The notes: generated from the sequence alone by a model not told the origin. 64,000 nucleotides of DNA from Globodera rostochiensis (GCA_018350325.1 JAEVLN010000029.1:1-64000); one strand, 5' to 3'. Shown: positions 47,373 to 57,802, numbered from the stretch's first letter. Program-made: numbers and translations.

Positions 47373-48260
47373 CAATCAATTCACCATTCACGCAGAGTTG
47401 AACCTTGATCTCTTCTAAAATACAAAGTTGAAAAAATTTCTTGCGGCGCCTTTTGAATCAAGATTAATTAGATTAAATTTTTAGGTATTTAAAGCTTTTT
47501 ATTTCATAATCAGGAGTCAAGAGTTTCCCAAAAAGTTTGTTTTTTTCTGAAATTTAAAATCAGACTTCTAAATAGAAACAGTGGCATCACAGCCCAAATG
47601 TGCTCAAACTTTAACCAAAATTGTGAAAGAGCGACTTTTAGTCCATAAAACATCCACTTCCTTTTTTAGGGCTTCTGATCAAATTTTTAAAAACTAAAAA
47701 TGAAAGCCAAAGAACACTCCAAATGCCATCGAACTCCCCGACTTCAGTTAACCGTACCAGCAAAATACCAAATTTTTAATTTATTAGCTTCTGAAGAGCG
47801 ATGTTCGTTTTTATATTAAAGAACTGAACAGCCATTTTTTACCACGTTGCGATTGTGAAAATCAATAATGTTAAGAGAAACCAATTGATTATTTTAAAAT
47901 GTATTTTTGACTAATTTAGGCTTTGTTAAAGAAATGGCACTAAAAAGATAAAATCATCGACCCTGTCTTTTACATTGATCATTTTCGAACCTTTATCTCG
48001 GATCCGCTCGTTTTTGGCAAACTTCGTTGTCAGGAAAGCAAATCAAACAAAATTGATATTATACAAAAGTTATAGCCTGAAAGTGTGAAGCGAGACGGAG
48101 GGCGGAGGAAGAAGAAGATTGAGTTTGACAAAAAATTTACCAACATAACCTATTGATAAACCATTTTTCAATTGCCATAAACATATGCCCACTAATTTAA
48201 AACGCTTTTTATCAACTTTAAAACAAGTCTTAAAAATTTCCATTCAAATTCCATTCGTCT
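47373..48260. other. Spacer between element B and the F-box-family gene
   Basis: Moderate A/T content; no exon could be assigned. Part of it is the 3' flank of the gene ending at 48261. Confidence 0.45.
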
Positions 48261-49212
48261 TTAGTTCTTTGCCTTTTTGGGCTCACTCGGACCGTCGTTT
48301 GCGTCAAGCATTCTAAAATTCGAAATTTCCAAAAGGTGCCGAAAGGCATAAAAAAAAGCCAAAACAGGTAATGTCCAAAAATTGCTAAAATAGGCATTTA
48401 TACGCACTAAAAAGTCGCTCCATCAAAAATTGTTCGGAATAAATGCAATTTTTGAGCTCTCTTCAAGGCTTATGCGCAAACAAAAAACGGTTTTTGCCTA
48501 AAACCTAATAAATAAATAACTCTCCCGCCATTTGACCCCCGCCCCCTCTAATTGCCCCTCGAGGGGAGCTGAAATCCATTCCTACCCATCGCCAATGTTC
48601 CCGTCGTTGAAGTTAATGTGGATGCTATTCCACGGACGACACCAATTCCATTTAAACGCCTCATTTTCCCATTTGTCTTCGTCACGTTCAATTGGACAAC
48701 GAACCAACAGCCATTTGTATTTGTTAAACCGTCGACACACCAATCGTTCCCCCGTCAAATTGTTCTTCAGTTTAAATGGTACAACGCCAGCACGGACGAA
48801 CAAACCAATGATGTAATTGACACGATCGACCGAATTCAAAAATTCCTAAAAAATGAAATAGGTAAAGGTTATTTAAAGCAAAAGTGTCATTTCAAAAACT
48901 CACCCGTTTGAGTCCTTCCATTCCTGTCGAATAAAATCCGCATTTCAACACCTTCGGCGGAAGTCCATCCCCGCGGGGCGTGTGCAGCCAATTGGCCGAA
49001 GTTTGTCCAAAAGAAGCGCCGACACTGTCATTGGCCGCAAATTGGGGGAAAAGAGCATGGGATTTGATCAATCGGAGCTTTGCACAATGGCGGAGAATGG
49101 TCGGCGAGAAACGGAAGAAATCGGATGAAGACAAGTCAAATCCGCAAATGTTGTCATTGATGAACGGCCAAATCTTCTGCCAAATAATTTGCCAACTGCG
49201 TTTTTGGCACCC
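48261..49212 (-). pseudogene. F-box-linked nematode family protein, 5'-truncated, three exons
   Basis: Minus-strand exons are about 49212-48904, 48845-48586 and 48312-48261. Intron 1 (58 bp) has donor GTGAGT and acceptor ttttttag; intron 2 (273 bp) has GTAGGA and ttttag, with phases that join exactly. Segments: [54 protein letters not shown], and C-terminus MLDANDGPSEPKKAKN. From memory these match a large tylenchid family annotated as F-box proteins (substrate adaptors of SCF ubiquitin ligases). The N-terminal half, including the F-box, is missing: upstream of the SWQ segment the sequence turns into repeat C. It is either a truncated pseudogene or a gene using a new start in the repeat (ATG at 49284). 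Confidence 0.7.
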
Positions 49213-50119
49213 GACCCGATGGTTTTTTGGGCCGACCTGATCCGAAACCCGACCCGACAATTTTCTCAACCCGAAACCCGACACGAGGTTTTTGGGCCGG
49301 GTTTCGGGTCGAGATCCGAGTTTTGAGGGGAGGGGGCTCGGCGGTGCCGATAGGCGCCGCCGAGAAAATTTTGAATTTTTGACTCGATTTCTTAAGGAAA
49401 TTGGTCCAAAAACTGCAGAATTTTGCCCAATTTTTCGATAAGCGGAGGGGTTAAATAAATATTAAGTAAAGAATTCGCTTCGAAATTTTCTCAATGAAAA
49501 TCCTCCAAACCCAATAAAATAAAAATAATATAGGTAAGAATGTTAAGCCAAAATCAGAACAACATTTTAAGATTCGATCCCTCCAGCAGGTCAGAGGGAA
49601 ATTGCCTTAAAATTTTGGAATTCGTTAAAAATTTCGAATAAAACCAATAAAATAAACAAAAAATTACCGTATTTTCAAAATTTTGGTTGCAAATCTCTTA
49701 ACAAATTTTCTAAAATTCTCTTTTTTTTTAAACCATATGGGGGCCTTTGTTTTGCAACATTGGCATCAAAAATTCAAAATTTTCTCGGCGGCGCCTATCG
49801 GCACCGCCGACCCCCTGCCCCCAGCAGAAAGCAGAAGTCTCAGAAAAAAGGGAGGCTGTTTTCGACGGCTGATATAACTCACAGATTTGAAGAAGCCTTT
49901 GATAAAGCTTGGAGAAATTGTTGTTTTGCACCCATTTTTTATTTATGATTTTACATATTTTTTGGTTAAAATTTTGAAGAAAAAAAATTTTTAACCCGAA
50001 ACCCGATGAACCGAAACCCGGTTTATTGACCCGAGACCCGAAAAACCCGACCCGAGGTTTTTTGGGCCGACCTGATCCGAAACCCGACCCGACATTTTTC
50101 TCAACACGCGGCAACCCTG
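49209..50119 (+). mobile_element. hAT-like non-autonomous element, family C (left end missing)
   Basis: Arrays of ACCCGAAACCCGACCCG motifs lie at 49209-49320 and 49990-50106. The right end is CGGCAACCCTG (ending 50119), whose complement CAGGGTTGCCG is a typical hAT terminus. The corresponding left end is absent; the array meets the F-box-family coding sequence directly. Near-palindromes sit at 49337-49364 and, inverted, 49785-49810. A B-box-like AGATTCGATCCCTCC is at 49570-49584. ORFs 49683-50114 are artefacts. Confidence 0.7.
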
Positions 50120-50294
50120 ATATGTATGTATAACAAACAAACCAAATTAAATACCGCTTTAAACTTTAATGAATTCATAATCAGTGCATCAAATAACATA
50201 TTTTTAGACAAAATTCATAGAATAAAAAAAGCTTCTTCAGAAAAGTAAAATTTCATTTGTGAACAAAATCTTCCATTCTTGTTAATGTTTTTAT

Positions 50295-50490
50295 GAGAAT
50301 AGCTTTAGTTTAGGGGGGGGGGGGGGGGTGGGAGTCGGCGGTGCCGTTAGGCGCCGTCAAGAAAATTTTGAATTTTTGACCCGTTTTGTTAAGAAAAACA
50401 TTTTTTGTGTTAAATTTTCAAATTTTTTCCGTACCCGCGGGTTACCCGTAAAAAATTCAACGGGATTTTTACGGGAACGGGAAAATAAAG
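50295..50490 (+). mobile_element. Fragment with G-tract, near-palindrome and array remnant
   Basis: A run of about 16 G (50313-50328) is followed by a variant near-palindrome (50335-50358, GTTA loop), the usual AT-rich flank, and an array remnant 'acccgcgggttacccg' with 'acgggaacggg' resembling family B. Borders not visible. Confidence 0.55.
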
Positions 50491-50579
50491 CAGAATGCGC
50501 ACGATTAGAAATAGACTATTTTTTTTGTGCATTTAATGAAAAACACATTTTATGATAATTATTTATTTTAGTTAACTAT

Positions 50580-50665
50580 TTCCCAACATCCCAAAATGCC
50601 ACAGCACAAAACACTAACCAACGAACCTCTGCGCCAAACCTGTGATGACATCACCTAAAGATATG
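50580..50665 (+). other. GC-richer islet with 20-codon ORF
   Basis: ATG at 50597 in an AAAATG context opens MPQHKTLTNEPLRQTCDDIT before TAA. It is too short to call; it may be an exon remnant. Confidence 0.2.
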
Positions 50666-50832
50666 AAAATGGTAGATCGTAAAATAAAAAATAATGTGCT
50701 TTAGTTTATTTATTTAAAACAATATTTTCAATTTGGGGGGAACAGAGGTGGTAATTATTTATGCACGGGTAATCTCGCTTTTGTTGTGCAATTTGTGTTA
50801 TATAAATTAGGAATTAATTGCTTTAGGCAAGT

Positions 50833-50916
50833 GCAAGTCTGGCCGAGTGGTCTAAGGCGCTGCGCTCAGGTCGCAGTCCTCTTCGGAGGGCGCAGGTTCG
50901 AATCCTGCGGCTTGCA
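50833..50916 (+). tRNA. tRNA-Leu-CAG: tRNA-Leu (anticodon CAG)
   Basis: Complete class II cloverleaf of 84 nt. The acceptor stem pairs GCAAGTC with GGCTTGC, followed by discriminator A. The D-arm/A box is TGGCCGAGTGGTC. The anticodon stem CTGCG/CGCAG encloses loop CTCAGGT, with anticodon CAG at 50867-50869 reading CTG codons. The long variable arm pairs CCTC with GAGG, as in tRNA-Leu. The T-arm is GCAGG-TTCGAAT-CCTGC (B box). No intron, no encoded CCA. A T6 run at 50922-50927 is the Pol III terminator. Intact and probably functional, unlike the tRNA-like modules in the nearby elements. Confidence 0.97.
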
Positions 50917-50921
50917 TTATA

Positions 50922-50927
50922 TTTTTT
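50922..50927 (+). terminator. Pol III terminator of tRNA-Leu
   Basis: A run of six T starts 6 nt after the discriminator base. Confidence 0.8.
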
Positions 50928-51059
50928 AAATTTTATGTAATTATTCTTTTTTGATAAATTCATTATATTTTTATGAGATTTTTTTTCTTTTTAAATCAAA
51001 AAGAATACAAAAATATTTTAAGGTAATTACGTCTCAACGTAAACTATTCTAAAGCTAAT

Positions 51060-51278
51060 CTATAAATTTATAAGAACAAGCTTTAGCAAAATGAAGTTTT
51101 TTTGGTCATAAAGAGTGTTTTTTGCCTGCCAAATGAGGCTTTTGAAATGTTCATCTGCGAGCCCTTTTATTTTCATCCTTTTTTTCCCGCGGTCAATCAA
51201 TTTTTCCCATTTATCATCACTTCTCACAAAGTATCGATTTACTTTTGATTGTGCGAAAATTTTTTGTTGTTGAAACAT
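51060..51278 (-). CDS. Small ORF, unidentified
   Basis: 72 codons from ATG at 51278 to the stop at 51060, less A/T-driven than neighbouring ORFs: SKVNRYFVRSDDKWEKLIDR, GKKRMKIKGLADEHFKSLIW, QAKNTLYDQKNF. Charged and helical, no signal peptide, no membrane segment, no family recognised. It could be a short gene or one exon. Confidence 0.35.
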   Translation of the reverse strand: MFQQQKIFAQSKVNRYFVRSDDKWEKLIDRGKKRMKIKGLADEHFKSLIWQAKNTLYDQKNFILLKLVLINL

Positions 51279-51443
51279 TCCCCTTTTTATTCAATTCATT
51301 ATCATTTTACATTAATCGTTTATTGACCATGCGTGCTTTAAAGATAATTAATTCCGTCAATTTAACTCCTGATTATGAATGTAAAATAATAAATACCTAA
51401 AAATTCTATCCTAATTAAGCACGGTCAAAATTTTTTTTTTGAA

Positions 51444-51628
51444 CTTCAATCTCAAAGTATTGCCCCGACCCAATCCCGAATATGACGGGATCAGACATAA
51501 GCGAAACTGTTTTGTCCGTTTTGTCGGAAACAAATCTTGAGTTTTGCGCACTCATTCATTGTCAGCTAGCAAATGGCCAAAAAACTATACAATTTTCTCA
51601 TATTCATTTCCCAGCCACCTACCAATGA
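51444..51628 (+). CDS. Exon-like ORF, unidentified
   Basis: The frame is open for about 60 codons; an internal ATG at 51482 gives 48 residues, MTGSDISETVLSVLSETNLE, FCALIHCQLANGQKTIQFSH and IHFPATYQ, with TGA at 51626-51628. The amino-acid composition is balanced and GC higher than the flanks. No family recognised. Whether it is a small gene or a terminal exon is open. Confidence 0.35.
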
Positions 51629-52292
51629 TTTTTCGTATTCCTTTAATCGTTTAGACTGTTTTTCAATTAAATTTAAAAAATGTTTCCTAATTTTTCTATA
51701 ATTAATATTATTTTTTGTTATTGTTGTTGATATCGTAAAAGTGGCCTGCTTCCGGTTTTATTCGGAATTTGAAATCAGTTATTATTTGCGCGTTTTGAAA
51801 GTTTTATATCTCTCATAGTTACGTTAGTTTCTATTTTTAATTTTAATAAATCCTTTTTCTTAATAAGTAAGGGCCGGGTTTTAAATGCTAAAATGGATAA
51901 ATACGAGAACAAAAACTGAAATGTTCCTGACTATTACTTCCATAAACATCCATTCATTTAGTGAATTTTTCATAGACCACATTTTCTTTCGAGACTTAAT
52001 TTGTTTTTTTTGTCTAAAGTCAATTTTATGGGCTGCATTGCATTTTTTTTTTAATTTTCCAAAAACTAGCAAAATAGGTAGTCTCTATAAGGCTAAAGCA
52101 TAAGTTAAAAAATAACGAAACATAAATATATTCAAAATTATTACATTAATTTTTATCAAATTATTGTAAGATTGAGATGGTGCAAGTGCAAGAGCTTTGC
52201 CAATTCAGTGAACGATTGGAGCTTCCGCGTTAAGACTTTAAATTGGGAATATGAAATCAAATTATAACCTTCAAATTTGCTATTTATTTCAG
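51629..52292. other. A/T-rich spacer
   Basis: Overlapping ORFs at 51881-52103 on both strands are unsupported. No repeat recognised. Confidence 0.4.
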
Positions 52293-52293
52293 G

Positions 52294-52543
52294 CCTCCCA
52301 TCAAGTAAAGACAATCCCAAGTACAAAATGTTCATTTCCAAGTACATACCTCGCCAATTTTACGAAATCCAAGTACACACCAAATTTTTTCAAAAAATTT
52401 TGCTGGAATTTTGTTTTTTAAGCCGTATTAGTCTTGGATTTCGTTGTTGGTGGGACCGGGTGCCTACAGGCGCAGGCGGGAAATTTTTAATGTTTGCCAA
52501 GAAAACTGCGCAAAAATTTTGCGATTTTTATTTTTTACTTTAG
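52294..52543 (+). CDS. Exon-like ORF, partly repeat-derived
   Basis: A strong acceptor (ctatttatttcag) precedes an open frame: GLPSSKDNPKYKMFISKYIP, RQFYEIQVHTKFFQKILLEF. From about 52460 the sequence is a degenerate copy of the near-palindrome (GGGTGCC-TACA-GGCGCAGGCGG, 52464-52485) and its AT-rich flank, so the 3' part comes from a repeat. A donor was not identified. Family unknown. Confidence 0.3.
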
Positions 52544-52660
52544 GGGGAAGGGTCGGCGATCGTTATTGTCGGCATTTTTAGTACAAAACTAATTTGATTG
52601 ATTTTGAACACAAAAGAAACATTTTCGAGAATGTTTTAAATGTACCAAAACGGGAACCGC

Positions 52661-53230
52661 ACAACTGAGTCTGGCTGACTGAGTCTGGGCCAACTGAGTC
52701 TGGTGCCAACTGAGTCTGGGCCAACTGAGTCTGGTGCCAACTGAGTCTGGGCCAACTGAGTCTGGTTGGCAGGAAAAAATTTTTGAACTTAAATTTTATA
52801 AAATAAAAAGTCAAGAAACATATCCTAAAAAAATATCTTTCTTAAACAAAAAATGGTAATGGTGTCTTTTATAGGTCGTCGAATTTTTAAAAAAAAATCA
52901 GTTTATGTAATTCTGAGAAGTACTCCGGGATTATCGAGAACGGCGATCACTATGACATCAGATTTATCGTTTGACATCATCCATTCAACATTTATGATTT
53001 TTTGAAAAATTTCTATTTGTTACCCGTTTTTACATTAATAGGCTTAGGCCTAAGCCTAACAAACCCCAAGCCAGGGTGACATAGTTGAATATGTTATGTT
53101 TGTTTGCTTCTATTTTTGTTTTAAGTAATTTATATATTTTTCAAATAAGTTGCTTGACTTTTAATTTTTATGCCGCTCAAAAACTTTTCCCCTTCTAACC
53201 AGACTCAGTTGGCCCAGACTCAGTTGGGAG
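52661..53230 (+). mobile_element. Inverted-repeat element, family I (CAACTGAGTCTGG arrays)
   Basis: The left end has seven tandem copies of an AACTGAGTCTGG motif (52661-52767), spaced by GGCC or TGCC. The right end has two copies in inverted orientation (CCAGACTCAGTTGG, 53199-53229). Same architecture as the other families (short-motif arrays facing each other), but no GC-rich near-palindrome inside. No target duplication recognised, no coding capacity. Confidence 0.65.
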
Positions 53231-53447
53231 AAAAATGCAATTTTTAGGCATTTTTACGAAATTTTTGAAGAAATTCAATATTTCAGGCATTTTTTCACAA
53301 AAATTCTTCAAAAAAATGCAATAAAAACGACAAATTTGACATAAAATTTCCCAAAACATGTGAAAAATAGTACATTTTCTATTCTAAGGGAAAAATTAAT
53401 AAAAAATGACGAATTTTGAAGGTTTTTACGCAAAATTTGTCTGGATT

Positions 53448-53555
53448 TGGTCAGTTTTTGCACATTTTTTAATCAATATTTTGGCACTTTTTTGGGTTTT
53501 TGGTCAATATTTTAGGGGTTTTTGGTCAATATTTCGCGTTTTTTAGTCAATATAA
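53448..53555 (+). repeat. Degenerate tandem repeat of TTTTTGGTCAATATTT
   Basis: Four to five diverged units of about 25 bp, each with 'ttttggtcaatatttt' or a variant. Confidence 0.7.
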
Positions 53556-53769
53556 TCCGGTCTCTACACATTACCGGCCTTAAAATATCCATAACGATTC
53601 TGTTTTAGTTCCTTCTGTTTTCAATGTCCGAAGTAAACTTTTTTTTAGTAAATAATAGCAGAAAAATGAGATTTGCAAAAATAAACATTTACAGAAAATG
53701 ATTCTCAATTTTTTAAAAAATCATTGGCAATCTTACATGTGTTAGCTATTTAAAATCGGATACAAAAAG

Positions 53770-54095
53770 CTGATACCTTCGAAACGTTTCTACTTTCATA
53801 ATGTCCTTAATATTGCCGTGGGGTACAACCCCCCCCCCACCCACGCGGTCGCGTCCTCGGCATACAGCAAAAGTATGGAATGCTGAAAAGAGAAAGAAGG
53901 GGAGAGAGTGGCATCTCTGCGTTCTCATCTTTCTCTGATGCGCTTCTGAGTCTGCTCTCTCTACGCCAATCAATAGAATGTGATGCCGGGCTTCATTTTT
54001 AGTCGCCGTTCGCCATCCATTCATTCATTCATTTACCACACCCATTCATTCATTCTATTATTTATTCTGGCGTCCATTCTAAATGGACCAAAAAT
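53770..54095 (-). repeat. Repeat family G, copy 3
   Basis: On the minus strand it starts with 'ggtccatttagaatggacgc', then (GAAT)n, then the family core 'ggcgactaaaaatgaagccc' and a GA-rich tail. It ends near a C9 tract (53830). It shares its start with 44090 and its core with 8640 and 11340. Confidence 0.7.
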
Positions 54096-55980
54096 GCAAA
54101 ATACTTAAAAGTTTATTTGACTATATTTTTTGTTTTTATAGCATTTTCTTTAAAAAACTTTTTCAGGCGCTGTCATGAAATTTTTAACAAAGAAATTTTG
54201 CGTAAAATCGGCTTGCCGTGAAGCTTTTTAAGAAATCAAACCTGAAATTCTGTCCGACTTTGGTATTTCTTAGAGGCGAAGGGTTTGCTCCAAGATATAG
54301 GAATCAAACATGTATCCAAAAGAAAAATGCTGATTGCACAGTATCCAGTTATGTATTTTCTATCCACCCGTATACGAATTTCCGCGGATCGTGATGAGAG
54401 CCCTGATATTAATTCTATAGCATTTTCTTGAAACTAAATTAGCCATCCATAAAATTTTGAATTATTATTTGATCTTTTAATTTTTTATTTTCTTTTAGAA
54501 TTTTTAGAAAGAAGACTTGACGAGACGCCAAAACATTATTAAAAAATACATTTACTTAAATAAAATGCTTAATTATAAGAAGCTCCATAAAATATTTTGT
54601 ATTCTAAAAATGCAAAATCAAATAAAGAAACTCCAGCTATTACATGTTAACAATTTTTTCACTGAATGATAGTGTTATAAATTAAAAAAATAAAAATACG
54701 AATTTATTATAAAAATTTAATATTTTGATTAATGCCGTTTGTTGGTCAAAATATTTAATTTAAAATTAAAATCAAAATAATGTAAGTGAATATCCGAGCT
54801 GGAGTTAACATTCAAAACAAACAAAAAAACAAAATAATGTAAGTGAAAATCCGAGCTGGAGTGTGTTGGAAAGAGAAACTGGGGTCGCCCGAATGCTCTC
54901 TCATTAAAAAGATTCCTTCAAGTAAAATACCCTTAAAATGTATAACCGGCACCGTCTCCGGCACCGCTGCCCCCAAACCCTTATAAAAACGCCTAAAATT
55001 TTCAATTTCACAAATGTTTGAACCTGAAATTAAGAAAGTTTTGAAAACTTATTTTTTTGCAATCAAAAATCCAATTGTTGGATTTGATTATTAAAAGTTT
55101 GGTGTATTAGTGTTTTGATTCAAAAATTTTAAAGGCAACATATTTAAGAAAGTTTTTTAACTTACGAGTTCCGACATTTTTGGGCTCTGAATTCCGAGTC
55201 TCTTTTCATATACAGTTTGTTACCCTTCGATTCTTTTTCAGACATCCACTAATTTTTTGTGTAGTTACAATTTTTGTGTTTGTAATTTTGATTAATTCCC
55301 TTACAAAAGGAATTTAAATGCCTTTTCCTATTTTTAGAGTCGTATATGCAGAAAGATGAATAAAGGAGAGTAATTTGCAAAAAGCAAAATAGTAGTTGCA
55401 TTTAGCTGTAAATTAACTTAGAAATACGTAATTTTATGGATCTTAACAATTAAAAAAAAAGATTCTAGTAAAGTAATACTTAAACAAATACAATTATAAA
55501 ATTATTATAACATTGTTAAGCTTGTTTAGAAATAAAATGGCATGGAATAATTTACAGCAGTGTACAAGTCTGAAATAAATTAATAAAAATACTTATGTTA
55601 AAGACATAACCAAGACAAATTATAAACGGCTGGTGCTACGGCGCTCTCGTCAACCTTGCACATTTAATTTTTCTAAAAAAAACAATTTAATTAAATTAAA
55701 AGACTTCTTCAATTTGAATTTTTACAAATTTAAAATAAATAAGTAAAAGAATTATTACAATATTTATACGAAGCGTTGCAAAGAGGTTGAGTAATTGCAT
55801 GAATATAATAAATTTTATTTTCATAAATATTATAAGATTTTTAAAATTTCTGCTTTAGTCATAAATAAAATAAAATTCGATGAGAGGAGCCTCCTGGAAA
55901 AATGACTAAAGATTAGTGAAAACGCAAAAGTTTGCTTACTTAAAAATTAAAAGAGACATAGATTGTGCATAGCAACACTG
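54096..55980. other. A/T-rich spacer
   Basis: 54780-54865 contains a short tandem duplication ('taatgtaagtgaa.atccgagctggagt', twice). 54945-54980 is a GC patch with GGCACCG motifs, perhaps a very degraded near-palindrome. No gene recognised. Confidence 0.45.
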
Positions 55981-55999
55981 GTCTGCAATATTGCACTAA

Positions 56000-56092
56000 C
56001 GGCTTGCTTTTGCGGCACGCAATGAGCATTGTATAATAATTGAAGCTCAAGAGCAGACGCTCTCCACGGATACTTTGATGGGATACCTTAAA
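56000..56092 (+). pseudogene. Exon-like relic resembling a reverse-transcriptase C-terminal motif, copy 1
   Basis: An open frame after a TAA reads RLAFAARNEHCIIIEAQEQT, then LSTDTLMGYLK. The pattern E--I-EAQEQ-L-T recalls, from memory, the C-terminal region of some non-LTR retrotransposon polyproteins in nematodes. The catalytic part of the enzyme is not present. A related segment lies at 57557-57744. Confidence 0.3.
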
Positions 56093-56698
56093 GTTATAAA
56101 TTTAAAAAAAATACAATTATTTAATTACAGCGCCAGCCCATTGATTATAAAAATTAAATAAAAGCTATTTTTGTGATATATATAAGGATGATTCCAATGG
56201 CCCATAAATGTTATTAAATGATGCACGTTGTTTATTATGCACAAAAAATAAACAAACAAGAAAAACGCCTTAACAGCCAAGGTAGTAAGTACGGGACCGA
56301 AAAAATGATACTTTTTAGAAGTTTTTTAAAATAAAAAATAAAAAATTTTAAACATTAATTAAAAATGTATTTGTTATACTTATTGAATTAAAAACATCTT
56401 CAACAATAAATCTTAATTATAATTCAAATGCAATAAAAAGTTATTTAGCAAAAATAAAAGTTTTGAAAAAAACCTTAAATTAAAATATAGTAAATAATGC
56501 AAAATAATTAGGAAAACAATTAAAATATAATTAAAATAGAATTAAATACAAAAAATGTACTGTTTACTCTATAAGCCTTACTACCACAAAGGAATCTTAG
56601 TGTACATGTATTTTGAAATTAATTGAGAGAGAGACAAAATATGATTGAATTTATTAAGCTATTTCTTATACATTAGCAAAATTATTTATTTGTGTGAA

Positions 56699-56941
56699 TA
56701 TAACAATGCCATTTATTAATACATTCTATAATATAAAATAATAAAAACTGTGAAACGATATAACAATGCCATTTATTAATACATTCTATAATATAAAATA
56801 ATAAAAACTGTGAAACGAAATATAACAATGCCATTTATTAATACATTCTATAATATAAAATAATAAAAACTGTGAAACGAAATATAACAATGCCATTTAT
56901 TAATACATTCTATAATATAAAATAATAAAAACTGTGAAACG
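56699..56941 (+). repeat. Tandem repeat, 60-62 bp unit, 4 copies
   Basis: Four near-identical units starting at 56699, 56759, 56821 and 56883, each beginning 'tataacaatgccatttatta' and ending 'actgtgaaacg'. Copies differ mainly by a 2-base AA insertion at unit junctions 2-3 and 3-4. Very low divergence indicates recent expansion. Confidence 0.95.
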
Positions 56942-57004
56942 CACGATGATAAAATTTGAAAGAATTATTAACATGATTCTTTGCATGTATCAAAAAGAGA
57001 TGAA

Positions 57005-57150
57005 ATATTAACTCTTGTAAAATACTGTGGGCGAGCACACCGGAAAAGAAATTACGCCGCTATAAACATTCACATAAAACAACTCCGTGAACATCATAAT
57101 TAAGCCAGAGGAACGTCAGTTTAATGGATATCCAATAAAAAAAATGAAAT
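57005..57150 (+). other. Weak exon-like segment
   Basis: The frame reads LVKYCGRAHRKRNYAAINIH and IKQLREHHN before TAA; a second frame resumes with KPEERQFNGYP. It may be part of the same decayed element as the relics at 56000 and 57557. No family is assigned. Confidence 0.2.
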
Positions 57151-57556
57151 TTTAATAATATATAATAAAGGTATCCTAAGTATAAATAAATACATTGCCA
57201 AATTTTAATCTGCATTTCTATGAAATCAAAATCTTTAATAATAATACAAATAACATAAATAATTATAAACTGACCAATCGAGACAACATCAATCGCATGC
57301 GAATATTTATTAATTTAAAGATTTCTTAATCGCATGTGGTAATCATATACCTATACGGATATGTAAAAACAAAAATAAAAAACAAATAACAGCAATTATT
57401 CACAAATGTTTTATTTGTTTTATAGAAAATATGTTTTTTTAATTTAAAAAAATTAGTACATTTATTTCGGTAGGTGTCTGAAAAAAGGAACGACATCTTC
57501 TTTCTAAACATTACTGCAAGTTATGGGATTTATGATTAATCTAATTTAAAAAACAG

Positions 57557-57744
57557 ATGAATTTAATGCGCAATCAAAGCAGGAGGCTCCCAAAAAACAA
57601 AAACTTACTGCTAATTGTTCGTGGATCAAGAAGCCAGCGGCGTACTTTTGCGGCACACAATGAGGAATTGCTTTTGAACCAGTATTCTGTGACGAAGCTC
57701 ATGAGCGGCGCTCTCACGGATACTTTGAGGGATACTTTAAGGTT
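57557..57744 (+). pseudogene. Exon-like relic, copy 2 of the 56000 segment
   Basis: After the acceptor 'aaaaaacag' an ATG-initiated frame includes RRTFAAHNEELLLNQYSVTK; the 3' part aligns with 56040-56092 but with three single-base deletions, so its frame differs there. A second frame (QSKQEAPKKQKLTANCSWIK) is open to a TGA at 57660-57662. The two copies together suggest a decayed multi-copy element. Confidence 0.35.
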
Positions 57745-57802
57745 AATAAGTAAAATAAAAAAATACAATTATTTAAAATTCAAAATAAACAAAATACGTT
57801 GA

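Noticed and set aside
46462..47375. Pro/Phe-rich ORFs of 91 and 120 codons on the minus strand
   Set aside because: They translate the CGGGAATCCCG arrays of family B; the same peptide appears twice because the array is inverted-repeated.
53746..54024. 92-codon minus ORF
   Set aside because: It lies within repeat family G, and equivalent positions in the other copies are not open.
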